From contig SIHP01000005.1 of the NCBI GenBank assembly GCA_004762155.1, positions 124,001-188,000 of the forward strand: a stretch of 64,000 nt of DNA, read 5' to 3'. Shown here one piece after another: positions 26,951 to 37,082 of this stretch (positions are counted from its first letter, which is position 1; each line of letters starts with the position of its first letter). The notes beneath the pieces are model-generated. The model searched no databases, was not told where the DNA came from, and saw nothing but the letters and a program-made list of their open reading frames with translations. This DNA is from Flavobacteriaceae bacterium (GTDB taxonomy: Bacteria > Bacteroidota > Bacteroidia > Flavobacteriales > Flavobacteriaceae). A program made the position numbers and the translations under genes.

Positions 26951-28006
26951 ATGATTACCACAGATATACTTATCATCGGAGCAGGCCCTACAGGATTATT
27001 TACTGTTTTTGAAGCGGGATTATTAAAATTAAAGTGTCATTTAATTGATGCATTACCTCAACCAGGAGGACAATGTTCAGAAATATATCCCAAAAAACCT
27101 ATATATGATATCCCTGCTTATCCAGAAATTTTAGCCGGAGATCTTACTGATAACTTAATGGAACAAATTAAACAATTTGAACCAGGTTTTACTTTAGGTG
27201 AACGTGCAGATACATTAGAAAAGCAAGAAGATGGTACTTTTATTGTTACTACAAACAAAGGAACCAAACATCATGCTAAAATTGTTGCTATTGCAGGTGG
27301 CTTAGGTAGTTTTGAACCAAGAAAACCTAAATTAGAAAACATCACTAATTTTGAGGACAATGGTGTTGAATACATCATTAAAGAACCAGAATTATATAGA
27401 GATAAAAATGTAGTAATTGCTGGTGGTGGAGATTCTGCTTTAGATTGGTCTATATTTTTAGCAGATGTTGCTAAATCAGTAACTCTAGTTCATAGAAGAA
27501 ATGAATTTAGAGGTGCTTTAGATTCTGTTGAAAAAGTACAGGAATTAAAAGATGCTGGTAAAGTTAAATTAATTACTCCTGCTGAAATTACAGGTATTTT
27601 AGGAGATGATAAAGTAACTGGTTTAACAATTCAAAAGAAAGGTGAAGAACCTTTTAATGTTGAAACAGATCACTTTATTCCTTTATTCGGATTATCACCT
27701 AAATTGGGTCCATTAGGAGACTGGGGATTAGATATTGAGAAAAATGCAATTAAAGTAAATAACGCATTAGATTATCAAACAAACATACCAGGAGTATATG
27801 CTATTGGAGATGTAAATACCTATCCAGGAAAATTAAAATTAATTTTATGTGGATTTCACGAAGCTACTTTAATGTGTCAGAGTGCTTTCCAAAGAATTTT
27901 TCCAGATAAAAAATATGTAATGAAATACACTACTGTTGGTGGAGTTGAAGGTTTTGATGGAACTAAAAAAGAAGCCCCAAAAGCAGTTGTAAAAGCAATT
28001 GAGTAA
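26951..28006 (+). CDS. Ferredoxin-NADP+ reductase, thioredoxin-reductase-like type
   Basis: The 351-residue flavoprotein has FAD-binding ILIIGAGPTGLFTVFEAG, the QPGGQCSEIYP segment, NADP-binding VVIAGGGDSALDW and VHRRNEFRGA, and the terminal YAIGDVNTYPGK. It lacks the CxxC redox pair of thioredoxin reductases, which marks the YumC-type FNR. Within this operon it would reduce the neighbouring ferredoxins with NADPH for sulfite reduction. Confidence 0.93.
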   Translation: MITTDILIIGAGPTGLFTVFEAGLLKLKCHLIDALPQPGGQCSEIYPKKPIYDIPAYPEILAGDLTDNLMEQIKQFEPGFTLGERADTLEKQEDGTFIVTTNKGTKHHAKIVAIAGGLGSFEPRKPKLENITNFEDNGVEYIIKEPELYRDKNVVIAGGGDSALDWSIFLADVAKSVTLVHRRNEFRGALDSVEKVQELKDAGKVKLITPAEITGILGDDKVTGLTIQKKGEEPFNVETDHFIPLFGLSPKLGPLGDWGLDIEKNAIKVNNALDYQTNIPGVYAIGDVNTYPGKLKLILCGFHEATLMCQSAFQRIFPDKKYVMKYTTVGGVEGFDGTKKEAPKAVVKAIE

Positions 28007-28055
28007 TAAATTTGTAAATATTTGCACAGTCTTAAAACTAATAATAAAATAACAC

Positions 28056-28385
28056 ATGCAAGACGTAAACATTAAAATAATCGACAGAGATGGAGTTAAA
28101 CACGATATAGTTGCTCCAACAGATATGGCAATGAACTTAATGGAAGTTGTTCGTTCTTACGAACTAGCTGAAGAAGGTACTATTGGTATTTGTGGAGGAA
28201 TGGCGATGTGTGCTTCCTGTCAATGTTATGTAAAATCTGAACATAATTTGCCAGAAATGACAGATGACGAAGACGCTATGCTAGCTGAAGCGTTTAATGT
28301 AGAAGATAATAGTAGACTAGGTTGTCAAATACAAATTACTCCAGAGCTTGAAGGACTTGAAGTTGAGTTGGCTCCGGAAGATTAA
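28056..28385 (+). CDS. 2Fe-2S ferredoxin (adrenodoxin type)
   Basis: The 109-residue protein has the adrenodoxin-like cysteine set CGGMAMCASCQC with a fourth cysteine in SRLGCQI. It follows the FNR gene by 49 nt and precedes cysE by 8 nt. It is a second electron carrier in the operon; whether the sulfite reductase uses this or the 4Fe-4S protein cannot be told. Confidence 0.93.
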   Translation: MQDVNIKIIDRDGVKHDIVAPTDMAMNLMEVVRSYELAEEGTIGICGGMAMCASCQCYVKSEHNLPEMTDDEDAMLAEAFNVEDNSRLGCQIQITPELEGLEVELAPED

Positions 28386-28393
28386 ACTCAAAG

Positions 28394-29152
28394 ATGGAAG
28401 AAACAAAAAAAATAGTAACGTTTAAAAACTACAGTATTTGCTTAAAAGATACTGTAGAAACGTTTACTAAAAAATTAATACATAGCTTATTTGATAGTGA
28501 ATATCAAAACATAAATGGTACAGAAATTAAAAACACTTTTCTTACCATATTAAGCAAATTATCTGTTATTGAAGCGGAGCAAATTTGGAGTGCTTTTGAA
28601 AATAAATTTGTAGAAATACGAACTAAATTAGATTTAGACGCCATTGCTGCTGAAAAAAATGATCCTGCAGCCAAAAGTTTAGAAGAAGTATACTTAGCAT
28701 ATCCAGGTTTTTATGCTATTGCAGTGCACCGTTTAAGTAATCAGTTATTAAAATTCAATGTTCCTGTACTACCAAGAATGATGAGTGAATTTGCACATAG
28801 TGCTACTGGTGCCGACATTCATCCTGGTGCAGAAATCGGCTGTTCTTTTCATATAGATCACGCAACGGGAATTGTAATTGGAGAATCTGCTATTATAGAA
28901 GACCATGTAAAAATATTTCAAGGAGTAACTTTAGGTGGACTTTCCGTAAAAAAAAGTTTAGCTTCTACCAAAAGACATCCTACTATAGGTAATAATGTAA
29001 CCATTTATGCAAATGCTACTATTTTAGGTGGTGAAGTATTTATAGGTGAAAACTCAATTATAGGAGCCAATGTTTGCATAACAGACTCAATTCCAAAAAA
29101 TTCTATTGTAACAGTGCAATACGAAAATAAAATCATTCAAAAAAACACGTAA
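28394..29152 (+). CDS. cysE: Serine O-acetyltransferase
   Basis: The 252-residue protein acetylates serine for cysteine synthesis. It has an N-terminal helical domain and a C-terminal left-handed beta-helix with hexapeptides: GADIHPGAEIG, IDHATGIVIGE, IFQGVTLGG. The catalytic His and Asp are in HIDHATG. It is followed by cysM after 1 nt, as expected for a cysteine synthase pair. Confidence 0.94.
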   Translation: MEETKKIVTFKNYSICLKDTVETFTKKLIHSLFDSEYQNINGTEIKNTFLTILSKLSVIEAEQIWSAFENKFVEIRTKLDLDAIAAEKNDPAAKSLEEVYLAYPGFYAIAVHRLSNQLLKFNVPVLPRMMSEFAHSATGADIHPGAEIGCSFHIDHATGIVIGESAIIEDHVKIFQGVTLGGLSVKKSLASTKRHPTIGNNVTIYANATILGGEVFIGENSIIGANVCITDSIPKNSIVTVQYENKIIQKNT

Positions 29153-29153
29153 T

Positions 29154-30041
29154 ATGAAAACGAAAAGTATTATAGATTTTGTTGGAAATACACCGCTTGT
29201 TGAAGCTAAAAATATTTTCCAGAAAGAAGGTGTTACATTATTACTAAAACTAGAAGGTAACAATCCTGGAGGTAGCGTTAAAGATAGAGCTGCTTATTAT
29301 ATGATTTCTGAAGCAATAAAAAGAAAAAACATAAAAAAAGGAGATACTCTAGTTGAAGCTACAAGTGGAAACACAGGTATTGCTTTAGCTTTAATGGCAA
29401 AAGTATTAGGAGTAAACATGGTAATTACTATGCCTGAAAACTCTACTATTGAAAGAGTTAAAACGATGCGTGCTTATGGTGCTGAAGTTATTTTAACTCC
29501 TGCTGATAAAGGTATGGAAGGTGCTATTGATTATGCTTTAGAATTAAAGTATAAAAAAGGATATTTCAGATTAAACCAATTTGATAATTATGATAATCCA
29601 AAAGCACATTACAATACAACTGGGCCTGAAATTTGGAGAGATACTGAAGGACAAGTAACTCATTTTGTATCTGCTATGGGAACAACTGGTACTATTACTG
29701 GTGTATCTGATTATTTAAAAGAAAAAAACGAGGATATAAAAATAATCGGAGCACAACCAAAAGATGGTGCGAGAATACCTGGTATTAGAAAATGGTCTCC
29801 AGACTATTTACCAGCTATTTTTAAACCAAAAAAAATAGATCAAGTTTTAGAAGTTGGTCAAGAAGAAGCTAAAGATATGACTATTCGCTTAGCAAAAGAA
29901 GAAGGTGTTTTTGCTGGAATGAGCAGTGGTGGTTCTGTTGCAACAGCTATAAAAGTTGCAAACTCAATAGACAAAGGAGTTGTTGTTGCTATTATTTGCG
30001 ATCGAGGTGACCGTTATTTATCATCAGATATCTTCAATTAA
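29154..30041 (+). CDS. cysM: O-acetylserine sulfhydrylase (cysteine synthase B type)
   Basis: The 295-residue PLP enzyme makes cysteine from O-acetylserine and sulfide. PLP lysine is in NPGGSVKDRAAYYM; EATSGNTGIALA and GTTGTITGVSDYL are the substrate and phosphate loops. The length and SPDYLPAIF segment favour CysM over CysK. It is the last gene of the operon; a second SAM riboswitch begins 62 nt downstream. Confidence 0.93.
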   Translation: MKTKSIIDFVGNTPLVEAKNIFQKEGVTLLLKLEGNNPGGSVKDRAAYYMISEAIKRKNIKKGDTLVEATSGNTGIALALMAKVLGVNMVITMPENSTIERVKTMRAYGAEVILTPADKGMEGAIDYALELKYKKGYFRLNQFDNYDNPKAHYNTTGPEIWRDTEGQVTHFVSAMGTTGTITGVSDYLKEKNEDIKIIGAQPKDGARIPGIRKWSPDYLPAIFKPKKIDQVLEVGQEEAKDMTIRLAKEEGVFAGMSSGGSVATAIKVANSIDKGVVVAIICDRGDRYLSSDIFN

Positions 30042-30103
30042 ATTATAAAAACAAAAAAAAAGTTCGTTACTTTGTAGCGTAAATTAGTTCATTATTTAAT
30101 ATT

Positions 30104-30222
30104 GTTATCAAGAAAGGTTGAGGGATTAGACCCATTGACACCTTAGCAACCCTTTAGTTCATCTGACGTCTATCAGAAACTTAAAGAAGGTGCTAAATTC
30201 TACTGCTAAACAGAGAGATAAC
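30104..30222 (+). promoter_or_regulatory. SAM-I (S-box) riboswitch upstream of metH
   Basis: P1 arms GTTATC (30104-30109) and GATAAC (30217-30222) enclose the S-box core AAGAAAGGTTGAGGGA, GACCC, ACACCTTAGCAACCC and AAGAAGGTGCTAAATTC. A small hairpin GGAAAGAA/TTCTTTTCC (30224-30248) follows before the ATG at 30276. Core bases match the first riboswitch at 12935, while the variable P3/P4 loops differ, so the two are diverged copies and not a recent duplication. Confidence 0.96.
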
Positions 30223-30275
30223 GGAAAGAACTTTACTCCTTCTTTTCCTGATAACATTTTAATACATTTTCAGGA

Positions 30276-31277
30276 ATGTCAAGTATATACAACGAAATAA
30301 AAAAGAGAATTTTAGTTTTAGATGGTGCTATGGGTACTATGCTACAAGCTTATAAATTCACAGAGGAAGATTTTAGAGGAGATCGTTTCAAAGACTACCC
30401 TACTCCATTGCAAGGTAATAATGATTTGTTATCCATTACGCAACCTAAAGCTATTAAAGAAATTCATGCAAAATACTTTAAAGCAGGTGCCGATATTATA
30501 GAAACTAATACATTTTCTGGTACTACAATAGCTATGGCAGACTATCAAATGGAGGGTTTAGTATACGAGTTAAATTATGAATCTGCAAAAATAGCTAAAG
30601 AAGTTGCTGATGAATTCACAAAAAAAGAACCTAATAAACCTCGTTTTGTTGCAGGATCAATAGGTCCAACAAACCGAACAGCAAGTATGTCTCCAGATGT
30701 AAATGACCCTGGATATAGAGCTGTTACTTTTGATGAATTACGCATTGCTTATAAACAACAAGTAGAAGCATTATTAGATGGTGGTTCAGACATTCTTTTA
30801 GTAGAAACTGTTTTTGACACCTTAAACGCTAAGGCTGCTTTATTTGCTATTGAAGAAGTTAAAGATGAAAGAAATATTGATGTTCCAGTTATGTTAAGCG
30901 GAACGATAACTGATGCTTCAGGAAGGACTTTATCTGGACAAACAGCTGAAGCTTTTTTAATCTCTATTTCTCACATTCCATTATTAACAGTTGGATTTAA
31001 TTGCGCTTTAGGTGCTAATCTATTACAACCGCATTTAGAAGCAATTGCTAACAAAACAAACTTTGGAGTCTCAGCACATCCAAATGCAGGTTTACCTAAC
31101 GCTTTTGGTGAGTATGATGAAACACCTGAAGAAATGGGAGAACAAATAGAAGAATATTTAAAAAGAGATTTGATAAATATCATTGGTGGCTGTTGTGGTA
31201 CATCACCAGAACATATTCGTGTTATTGCTGATTTAGCAACAAAATATCAGCCTCGCGAAACCAATATAGAATTATAA
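30276..31277 (+). CDS. Homocysteine S-methyltransferase domain of split methionine synthase
   Basis: The 333-residue protein is the N-terminal, zinc-binding homocysteine module of cobalamin-dependent methionine synthase. It has LVLDGAMGTMLQ, ETNTFSGTTIAMADY, and zinc cysteines in VGFNCALG and IIGGCCGTSPEHI. In many bacteria it is fused to the rest of MetH; here the second gene starts 3 nt later with no frameshift, so the split is by design. It is the first gene under the second SAM riboswitch. Confidence 0.94.
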   Translation: MSSIYNEIKKRILVLDGAMGTMLQAYKFTEEDFRGDRFKDYPTPLQGNNDLLSITQPKAIKEIHAKYFKAGADIIETNTFSGTTIAMADYQMEGLVYELNYESAKIAKEVADEFTKKEPNKPRFVAGSIGPTNRTASMSPDVNDPGYRAVTFDELRIAYKQQVEALLDGGSDILLVETVFDTLNAKAALFAIEEVKDERNIDVPVMLSGTITDASGRTLSGQTAEAFLISISHIPLLTVGFNCALGANLLQPHLEAIANKTNFGVSAHPNAGLPNAFGEYDETPEEMGEQIEEYLKRDLINIIGGCCGTSPEHIRVIADLATKYQPRETNIEL

Positions 31278-31280
31278 AGT

Positions 31281-33980
31281 ATGAGTAAACCTTACGTACA
31301 TAGAAAAGCAAACGTTAACCAAACAAAATACATGAAGTTATCTGGTTTAGAACCTTTAGTTTTAAATGATACTATGAATTTTATTAATGTTGGTGAACGT
31401 ACAAATGTAGCCGGTTCTCGTAAATTTTTACGTTTAGTAAAAGAAGAGAAGTTTGATGAAGCATTAGATGTTGCTCGTCATCAAGTAGATGGTGGTGCGC
31501 AAATTGTTGACATTAATATGGATGACGGATTAATTGATGGTGTAAAATCAATGGTTCGTTTTTTAAACTTAATTGCTGCCGAACCAGATATTTGTCGTGT
31601 ACCTATGATGATTGATAGTTCTAAATGGGAAATCATTGAGGAAGGACTAAAAGTTGTACAAGGTAAATGTGTGGTAAATTCTATCTCTTTAAAAGAAGGA
31701 GAAGAGAATTTTATTCATCAAGCAAAATTGATTAAACGTTATGGTGCTGCTGTAATTGTAATGGCTTTTGATGAAGTTGGACAAGCAGACACATACGAAC
31801 GTAGAATAGAAATAGCCAAACGTTCTTATGACGTTTTAGTTGATAAAGTTGGTTTTCCTTCAGAGGATATTATCTTCGATTTAAATATATTTCCTGTAGC
31901 AACAGGAATGGATGAACACCGTAGAAATGCTATCGATTTTATTGAAGCAACATGTTGGGTTCGTGAAAACTTAACCAATGCTAGTGTTAGTGGTGGTGTA
32001 AGTAACGTATCGTTTTCTTTTAGAGGAAACAATGGAGTACGTGAAGCTATGCACTCAGTATTCTTGTACTACGCTATACAAGCAGGTATGAATATGGGAA
32101 TTGTAAACCCTGCTTTATTAGAGGTTTATGATGATATTCCTAAAGACCTATTAGAACACGTAGAAGATGTAATTTTAGATAGACGTGATGATGCTACCGA
32201 ACGATTATTAGATTTTGCTGAAACCGTAAAAGGTACTAAAAAAGGTAAAGTAGCTGATTTATCCTGGAGAGAAAACCAGTTACAAGACAGAATTACACAC
32301 GCTTTAGTAAAAGGTATTGATGCTTTTATCATTGAAGATGTTGAAGAAGCAAGACAAGTAGCCGAGAAACCTATTGAAGTTATTGAAGGAAATTTAATGG
32401 TTGGTATGAATGTAGTTGGTGATTTATTTGGTGAAGGAAAAATGTTTTTACCACAAGTAGTAAAATCTGCCCGTGTAATGAAAAAAGCCGTTGCCTATTT
32501 AAATCCGTTTATTGAAGCAGAAAAAGGTGAAGAACAAAAAGCATTAGGTAAAGTTTTAATGGCAACTGTAAAAGGTGACGTACATGATATTGGTAAAAAT
32601 ATTGTAAGCGTTGTTTTAGGTTGTAATAATTATGAGATTGTTGATTTAGGAGTAATGGTTCCGCCAGAAAAGATTATTGAGGCTGCCAAAAGAGAAAATG
32701 TTGATGCTATTGGGTTATCTGGTTTAATTACACCTTCTTTAGACGAAATGGTCTATTTAGCAAAAGAAATGGAACGTGAAAACATGGATATTCCATTATT
32801 AATTGGTGGTGCAACAACTTCTAAAGCGCACACAGCTGTTAAGATTGACACACAATATAAAAATGCTGTTGTACATGTTAATGATGCTTCAAGAGCAGTA
32901 ACAGTTGTTGGTGATTTATTAAATCAGAAAACAAGTAATTTATACGTTGCCAAACTAAAAAAAGATTATGATGAATTTAGAACCAAATTTCTAAAAAGAG
33001 GAAAAGAGAAATCTTATATCACAATAAAAGAAGCTAGAGAAAGAAAGTTTAAAATAGACTGGAACACAACTAATATTACAAAACCTAGAGAATTAGGTAT
33101 TCAAACATTAGAACAAGTTAGTTTAAAAGAAATTTTACCTTTTATAGATTGGAGTCCGTTTTTTAGAAGCTGGGATTTACATGGAAAGTATCCAAATATT
33201 CTAACAGATAAAGTTGTTGGTGAACAAGCTACTATTTTATTTGAAGATGCTCAAAAAATATTAAAACTCATTATTTCAAAACAATTACTGAAACCAAAAG
33301 CAATTTTTGGTTTATTTGAAGCAAACACAATTAATGATGACGATATTTCCATCAAGAAAAAAGGAAAAGAAGTTGTTGTTTTTAGAACCTTACGTCAGCA
33401 ATTAAAAAAACGGGCAGGAAAACCAAGTTTTGCTTTATCTGATTTTATTGCCCCTACAGCTACTGAAATTACAGATTATATGGGAGCTTTTTGTACCGCT
33501 ATTTTTGGCGCTGATGAATTAGCTAAAAAATACAAAGATCAAGATGATGACTATAATGCTATTATGGTACAAGCTATTGCGGATCGTTTTGCAGAAGGCT
33601 TAGCAGAATATTTACATAAGCAAGTAAGAACAAAACATTGGGGATATGGAGCTGATGAGAATTTAACAAATGAAGATTTAATTAAAGAAACCTATAAAGG
33701 TATTCGTCCTGCTCCAGGGTATCCTGCTTGTCCTGATCATTTAGAAAAAGAAACTATTTGGGAATTATTACAAGTTGAAGAAAAAATAAATGTAACACTT
33801 ACAGAAAGTTTAGCTATGTGGCCAGGTGCTGCAGTTTCTGGATATTACTTTGCTAATGAACAAGCTAAATATTTTGGTTTAGGAAAAATAACTGATGACC
33901 AAGTACGAGATTTCGCTTCAAGAAAAAACATAACATTAGATAAAGCCAGAAAATGGTTACACCCTAATTTAACCGAGTAA
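31281..33980 (+). CDS. metH: Cobalamin-dependent methionine synthase, folate/B12/activation domains
   Basis: The 899-residue protein carries the pterin-binding domain ([16 protein letters not shown]), the B12-binding module with the DxHxxG motif in [14 protein letters not shown] near residue 433, and the C-terminal SAM-binding activation domain ([13 protein letters not shown]). It transfers the methyl group from methyl-THF via cobalamin to homocysteine bound on its partner. The homocysteine domain is encoded by the previous gene. MetF, which makes methyl-THF, follows. Confidence 0.95.
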   Translation: MSKPYVHRKANVNQTKYMKLSGLEPLVLNDTMNFINVGERTNVAGSRKFLRLVKEEKFDEALDVARHQVDGGAQIVDINMDDGLIDGVKSMVRFLNLIAAEPDICRVPMMIDSSKWEIIEEGLKVVQGKCVVNSISLKEGEENFIHQAKLIKRYGAAVIVMAFDEVGQADTYERRIEIAKRSYDVLVDKVGFPSEDIIFDLNIFPVATGMDEHRRNAIDFIEATCWVRENLTNASVSGGVSNVSFSFRGNNGVREAMHSVFLYYAIQAGMNMGIVNPALLEVYDDIPKDLLEHVEDVILDRRDDATERLLDFAETVKGTKKGKVADLSWRENQLQDRITHALVKGIDAFIIEDVEEARQVAEKPIEVIEGNLMVGMNVVGDLFGEGKMFLPQVVKSARVMKKAVAYLNPFIEAEKGEEQKALGKVLMATVKGDVHDIGKNIVSVVLGCNNYEIVDLGVMVPPEKIIEAAKRENVDAIGLSGLITPSLDEMVYLAKEMERENMDIPLLIGGATTSKAHTAVKIDTQYKNAVVHVNDASRAVTVVGDLLNQKTSNLYVAKLKKDYDEFRTKFLKRGKEKSYITIKEARERKFKIDWNTTNITKPRELGIQTLEQVSLKEILPFIDWSPFFRSWDLHGKYPNILTDKVVGEQATILFEDAQKILKLIISKQLLKPKAIFGLFEANTINDDDISIKKKGKEVVVFRTLRQQLKKRAGKPSFALSDFIAPTATEITDYMGAFCTAIFGADELAKKYKDQDDDYNAIMVQAIADRFAEGLAEYLHKQVRTKHWGYGADENLTNEDLIKETYKGIRPAPGYPACPDHLEKETIWELLQVEEKINVTLTESLAMWPGAAVSGYYFANEQAKYFGLGKITDDQVRDFASRKNITLDKARKWLHPNLTE

Positions 33981-33993
33981 ATAAAATAAATAT

Positions 33994-34233
33994 ATGAATT
34001 TCATAGAGTTAACATTAGGGAGCCACATTATTAGTCATGGCTACGACAGTACTAATAAAGAAATAACTGAAGCTGTAACTATTGATGGATTCTCAAAAAA
34101 AATGGTAGCTATTTCAAGAATAAAATCTATGAGCGAAAAATATATTTTAACTGATTATTTAGATGGAAGGTGGATTTATTGGGAATACCAAGAAAATTTT
34201 GAAGAAATAAAAAAAATATTGCTTTCAAAATAA
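33994..34233 (+). CDS. Small protein of unknown function between metH and metF
   Basis: The 79-residue protein has no motif that I recognise. It is soluble, with a mixed beta-like N-terminal half (FIELTLGSHIISHGY) and aromatic, acidic residues near the end (GRWIYWEYQENFEE). It starts 13 nt after metH and ends 40 nt before metF on the same strand, and codon use looks ordinary, so it is probably a real member of the unit. Confidence 0.55.
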   Translation: MNFIELTLGSHIISHGYDSTNKEITEAVTIDGFSKKMVAISRIKSMSEKYILTDYLDGRWIYWEYQENFEEIKKILLSK

Positions 34234-34273
34234 AACAAACACACAATTAAATTACTGATATAATTCAGCATAA

Positions 34274-35230
34274 ATGAAAATTACAGATCACTTAAAAAAA
34301 TCTAACGGAAAAACATTGTTTTCGTTTGAAATCGTTCCTCCTCAAAAAGGAAAAAACATACAAGAACTCTATAAAAATATAGATCCTCTAATGGAATTCA
34401 ACCCTCCTTTTATAGACGTAACAACATCTAGAGAAGAGTATATATATGTAAATAAAGAAGGCTTATTTGACAGAAAAACTACACGTATGCGACCTGGTAC
34501 TTTAGGTATTTGTGCTGCAATAAAACATAAATATAATGTAGATACTGTTCCTCATGTTTTATGCGGTGGTTTTACCAAAGAAGAAACAGAGTACTTATTA
34601 GTTGACTGTCATTATTTAGGTATTGATAATGTTATGGCTTTAAGAGGAGACGCTATGAGTCATCAAAAATACTTTGAAGCCACAAAAGGTGGACACACGT
34701 ATGCTACCCAATTGGTAAAACAAATTAAAGATTTAAATAATGGTAATTATTTACATGACATTTGTACGCAGTCTGACGATAAATCTGATTTTTGTATTGG
34801 AGTTGCTGGTTACCCAGAAAAACATATGGAAGCACCTTCTTTAACAACTGACCTAAGACGTTTAAAAGAGAAAGTAGATGCTGGTGCTGATTATGTGGTA
34901 ACACAAATGTTTTTTGACAATCAAAAATATTTTGATTTTGTAGAAGCTGCTAAGAATGCAGGTATTAACATACCTATTATACCTGGAATAAAACCAATAG
35001 CTGTAAATCGTCATTTACAATTACTCCCTCAAGTTTTTAAAATTGATTTACCCGAAGATTTAATAACTGCAGTAGATTCATGCAAAAGCAATAAAGACGT
35101 AAGACAAGTTGGTATAGAATGGGCAATTCAACAATCTAAGGAGTTATTAGCTGCTGGAGTTCCTGTATTACATTATTATTCAATGGGAAAATCTACTAAT
35201 ATTAGTCAAATTGCTAAAACAATTTTTTAA
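34274..35230 (+). CDS. metF: 5,10-methylenetetrahydrofolate reductase
   Basis: The 318-residue flavoenzyme produces methyl-THF for methionine synthase. It has FSFEIVPPQKG at the N-terminus, LALRGD-like VMALRGDAM, and the typical VVTQMFFDNQKYFDF and IIPGIKPI. Length is normal for bacterial MetF. It ends the second SAM-riboswitch unit. Confidence 0.95.
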   Translation: MKITDHLKKSNGKTLFSFEIVPPQKGKNIQELYKNIDPLMEFNPPFIDVTTSREEYIYVNKEGLFDRKTTRMRPGTLGICAAIKHKYNVDTVPHVLCGGFTKEETEYLLVDCHYLGIDNVMALRGDAMSHQKYFEATKGGHTYATQLVKQIKDLNNGNYLHDICTQSDDKSDFCIGVAGYPEKHMEAPSLTTDLRRLKEKVDAGADYVVTQMFFDNQKYFDFVEAAKNAGINIPIIPGIKPIAVNRHLQLLPQVFKIDLPEDLITAVDSCKSNKDVRQVGIEWAIQQSKELLAAGVPVLHYYSMGKSTNISQIAKTIF

Positions 35231-35442
35231 CTAACATTTCTAATTTTATACTAAAAAAACATCAACTTAATTAATCAACTCATTTTACAATACTTTTTCA
35301 GAAAAAAAACTAACTAAGAATTACCAAGGCAATAAGCTTATCTACATAATATAAATATTGTTATATTTGTAATTATAAGATACCCCAATAGGCTTATAAT
35401 AAAAAGTAATCTACCAAAAATTATTTAGGCAAAAGAATTGAT

Positions 35443-35450
35443 TACTTTTG
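35443..35450 (+). promoter_or_regulatory. Promoter -7 element of trxA
   Basis: TACTTTTG matches the Bacteroidota -7 consensus 24 nt before the trxA ATG. No good -33 TTTG is found at the usual spacing. A second match, TATATTTG at 35362-35369, could be an alternative promoter. Confidence 0.5.
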
Positions 35451-35473
35451 TATAACAATTAAAAAATAAAAAT

Positions 35474-35791
35474 ATGGCATTAGAAGTAACAGATGCAAAC
35501 TTTGAAGAAGTAGTATTAAAATCAGACAAACCTGTATTGGTTGATTTCTGGGCAACTTGGTGTGGACCATGTAGAATGGTAGGACCAATTGTAGATGAAA
35601 TTAGTAGCGACTACGAAGGAAAAGCTGTTGTTGTTAAAGTAGACGTTGATGCTAATCAAGAATTTGCAGCAAAATATGGTGTAAGAAATATACCTACTGT
35701 TTTAGTATTTAAAAATGGAGAAGTTGTTGGAAAACAAGTTGGAGCAGCTCCAAAGAAATCTTACGTTGAAAAACTAGAATCAGCTTTATAG
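35474..35791 (+). CDS. trxA: Thioredoxin
   Basis: The 105-residue protein is a classical cytoplasmic thioredoxin with the active site WATWCGPCRM and cis-proline in RNIPTVLVF. No signal peptide. It is monocistronic between its own promoter and a strong terminator, and can serve the PAPS reductase CysH encoded upstream. Confidence 0.97.
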   Translation: MALEVTDANFEEVVLKSDKPVLVDFWATWCGPCRMVGPIVDEISSDYEGKAVVVKVDVDANQEFAAKYGVRNIPTVLVFKNGEVVGKQVGAAPKKSYVEKLESAL

Positions 35792-35811
35792 TATAAAGTA
35801 TATAAAATCTT

Positions 35812-35843
35812 AAAAAGGTTTGGCTATCGCCAAACCTTTTTTT
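35812..35843 (+). terminator. Terminator of trxA
   Basis: Thirteen-bp perfect arms AAAAAGGTTTGGC and GCCAAACCTTTTT around TATC, followed by T, lie 20 nt after trxA. Confidence 0.93.
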
Positions 35844-35856
35844 ATTTTCGAGACAT

Positions 35857-36783
35857 ATGATTGATTTAAACAATACATTTTCTTCAGAAATTAAAAACCT
35901 TGAGTTACTTGCAAAACAAGTAGTAGAAGGCTTTATAACTGGAATGCATAAAAGTCCTTTTCATGGTTTTTCTGTAGAGTTCTCAGAGCACAAACTATAT
36001 AACAAAGGAGAAAGTACCCGTCATATAGATTGGAAATTGTTTGCAAAGACAGAAAAGTTATATACAAAAAAATACGAAGAAGAAACAAACTTAAGATGTC
36101 ATCTTATCATTGACAATTCTGCTTCAATGCATTTTCCTAATGTAAAAAAACAATCTTTAGATAGCTTAAATAAAATAGGTTTTGCATCAGTTGCTTCTGC
36201 TTCATTAATGGAAATCTTAAAAAAACAAAGAGATGCAGTTGGTTTAAGTATTTATTCAGATACTTATGAATATTATGCTCCTGAGAAAGGAAGTGAAAGA
36301 CACCGTAAAATAATATTAAATCAGTTAGAAAATCTATTAACAGCACCATCGGTTACATCAACAACCGAAACATATAAGTATTTACACGAAATAGCAGAAA
36401 AAATTCATCGTCGTTCTTTAATTTTTTTATTTACGGATATGTTTCAAACTACCAAAAACAGAGAAGAATTATTTGATGCTCTTCGTCATTTAAAACACAA
36501 CAAACATGAGGTTGTTCTTTTTCATACTTATGATGAAAAACATGAATTTGAGTTTAATTTTGACAATGCTCCTAAAAAATTTGTTGATGTAGAAACTGGT
36601 GAAGAAATTAATATTTATGCTGAAAACATTAAAGAAAAATATACCAGCTTAGTACAGGAATACTTTAATGATTTAAATAACAAATGCTTACAATATAAAA
36701 TAGATTATGTTCCTGTAGATATTAATAAAGGTTTCAATGAAGTCTTAACAACTTATTTAGTTCGAAGAAGGAATTTTTTATAA
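35857..36783 (+). CDS. DUF58 domain-containing protein
   Basis: The 308-residue soluble protein has the DUF58 signature NKGESTRHIDWKLFAKT and, after it, a von Willebrand A-like metal site LIIDNSASM. DUF58 proteins usually accompany MoxR ATPases and membrane VWA proteins in Bacteroidota; here no such partners are adjacent, as the gene is followed by a tRNA. The role is unknown, with a chaperone or assembly function often suggested for the family. Confidence 0.88.
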   Translation: MIDLNNTFSSEIKNLELLAKQVVEGFITGMHKSPFHGFSVEFSEHKLYNKGESTRHIDWKLFAKTEKLYTKKYEEETNLRCHLIIDNSASMHFPNVKKQSLDSLNKIGFASVASASLMEILKKQRDAVGLSIYSDTYEYYAPEKGSERHRKIILNQLENLLTAPSVTSTTETYKYLHEIAEKIHRRSLIFLFTDMFQTTKNREELFDALRHLKHNKHEVVLFHTYDEKHEFEFNFDNAPKKFVDVETGEEINIYAENIKEKYTSLVQEYFNDLNNKCLQYKIDYVPVDINKGFNEVLTTYLVRRRNFL

Positions 36784-36799
36784 ATATTTAAAAAATCCT

Positions 36800-36829
36800 T
36801 TTGTTAAACTAAAAAAGATTATATATTTG
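36800..36829 (+). promoter_or_regulatory. Promoter of first tRNA-Asp
   Basis: TTTG (36800-36803), 18 nt, TATATTTG (36822-36829), a full match to the Bacteroidota vegetative promoter. The same layout precedes the second tRNA-Asp. Confidence 0.85.
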
Positions 36830-36847
36830 CACCCGCAATAAGGCAAC

Positions 36848-36921
36848 GGTCTGGTAGTTCAGCTGGTTAGAATACCTGCCTGTCACGCAGGGGGTCGCGG
36901 GTTCGAGTCCCGTCCAGACCG
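36848..36921 (+). tRNA. tRNA-Asp (GTC), copy 1
   Basis: A 74-nt cloverleaf with acceptor arms GGTCTGG and CCAGACC plus discriminator G, anticodon stem CCTGC/GCAGG with loop CTGTCAC giving anticodon GTC, and TPsiC loop GGTTCGAGTCC. CCA is not encoded. It is identical to copy 2 at 40642. Confidence 0.97.
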
Positions 36922-36922
36922 C

Positions 36923-36952
36923 AAAAAGCTTCTCAATTTTGAGAAGCTTTTT
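36923..36952 (+). terminator. Terminator of first tRNA-Asp
   Basis: AAAAAGCTTCTCAA pairs with TTGAGAAGCTTTTT directly after the tRNA; it is identical to the one after copy 2. Confidence 0.9.
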
Positions 36953-37082
36953 CTTTTTAAATAAAAGCATAATAGCTGCAAAAAATCAAAAAAGAACACC
37001 TTTTCTTAATTAAAAAAATAAACTAAGTAGTTTATCCTTAAAATTGGTAAAACAATATTCATTTTACAATTAACAACTACAT

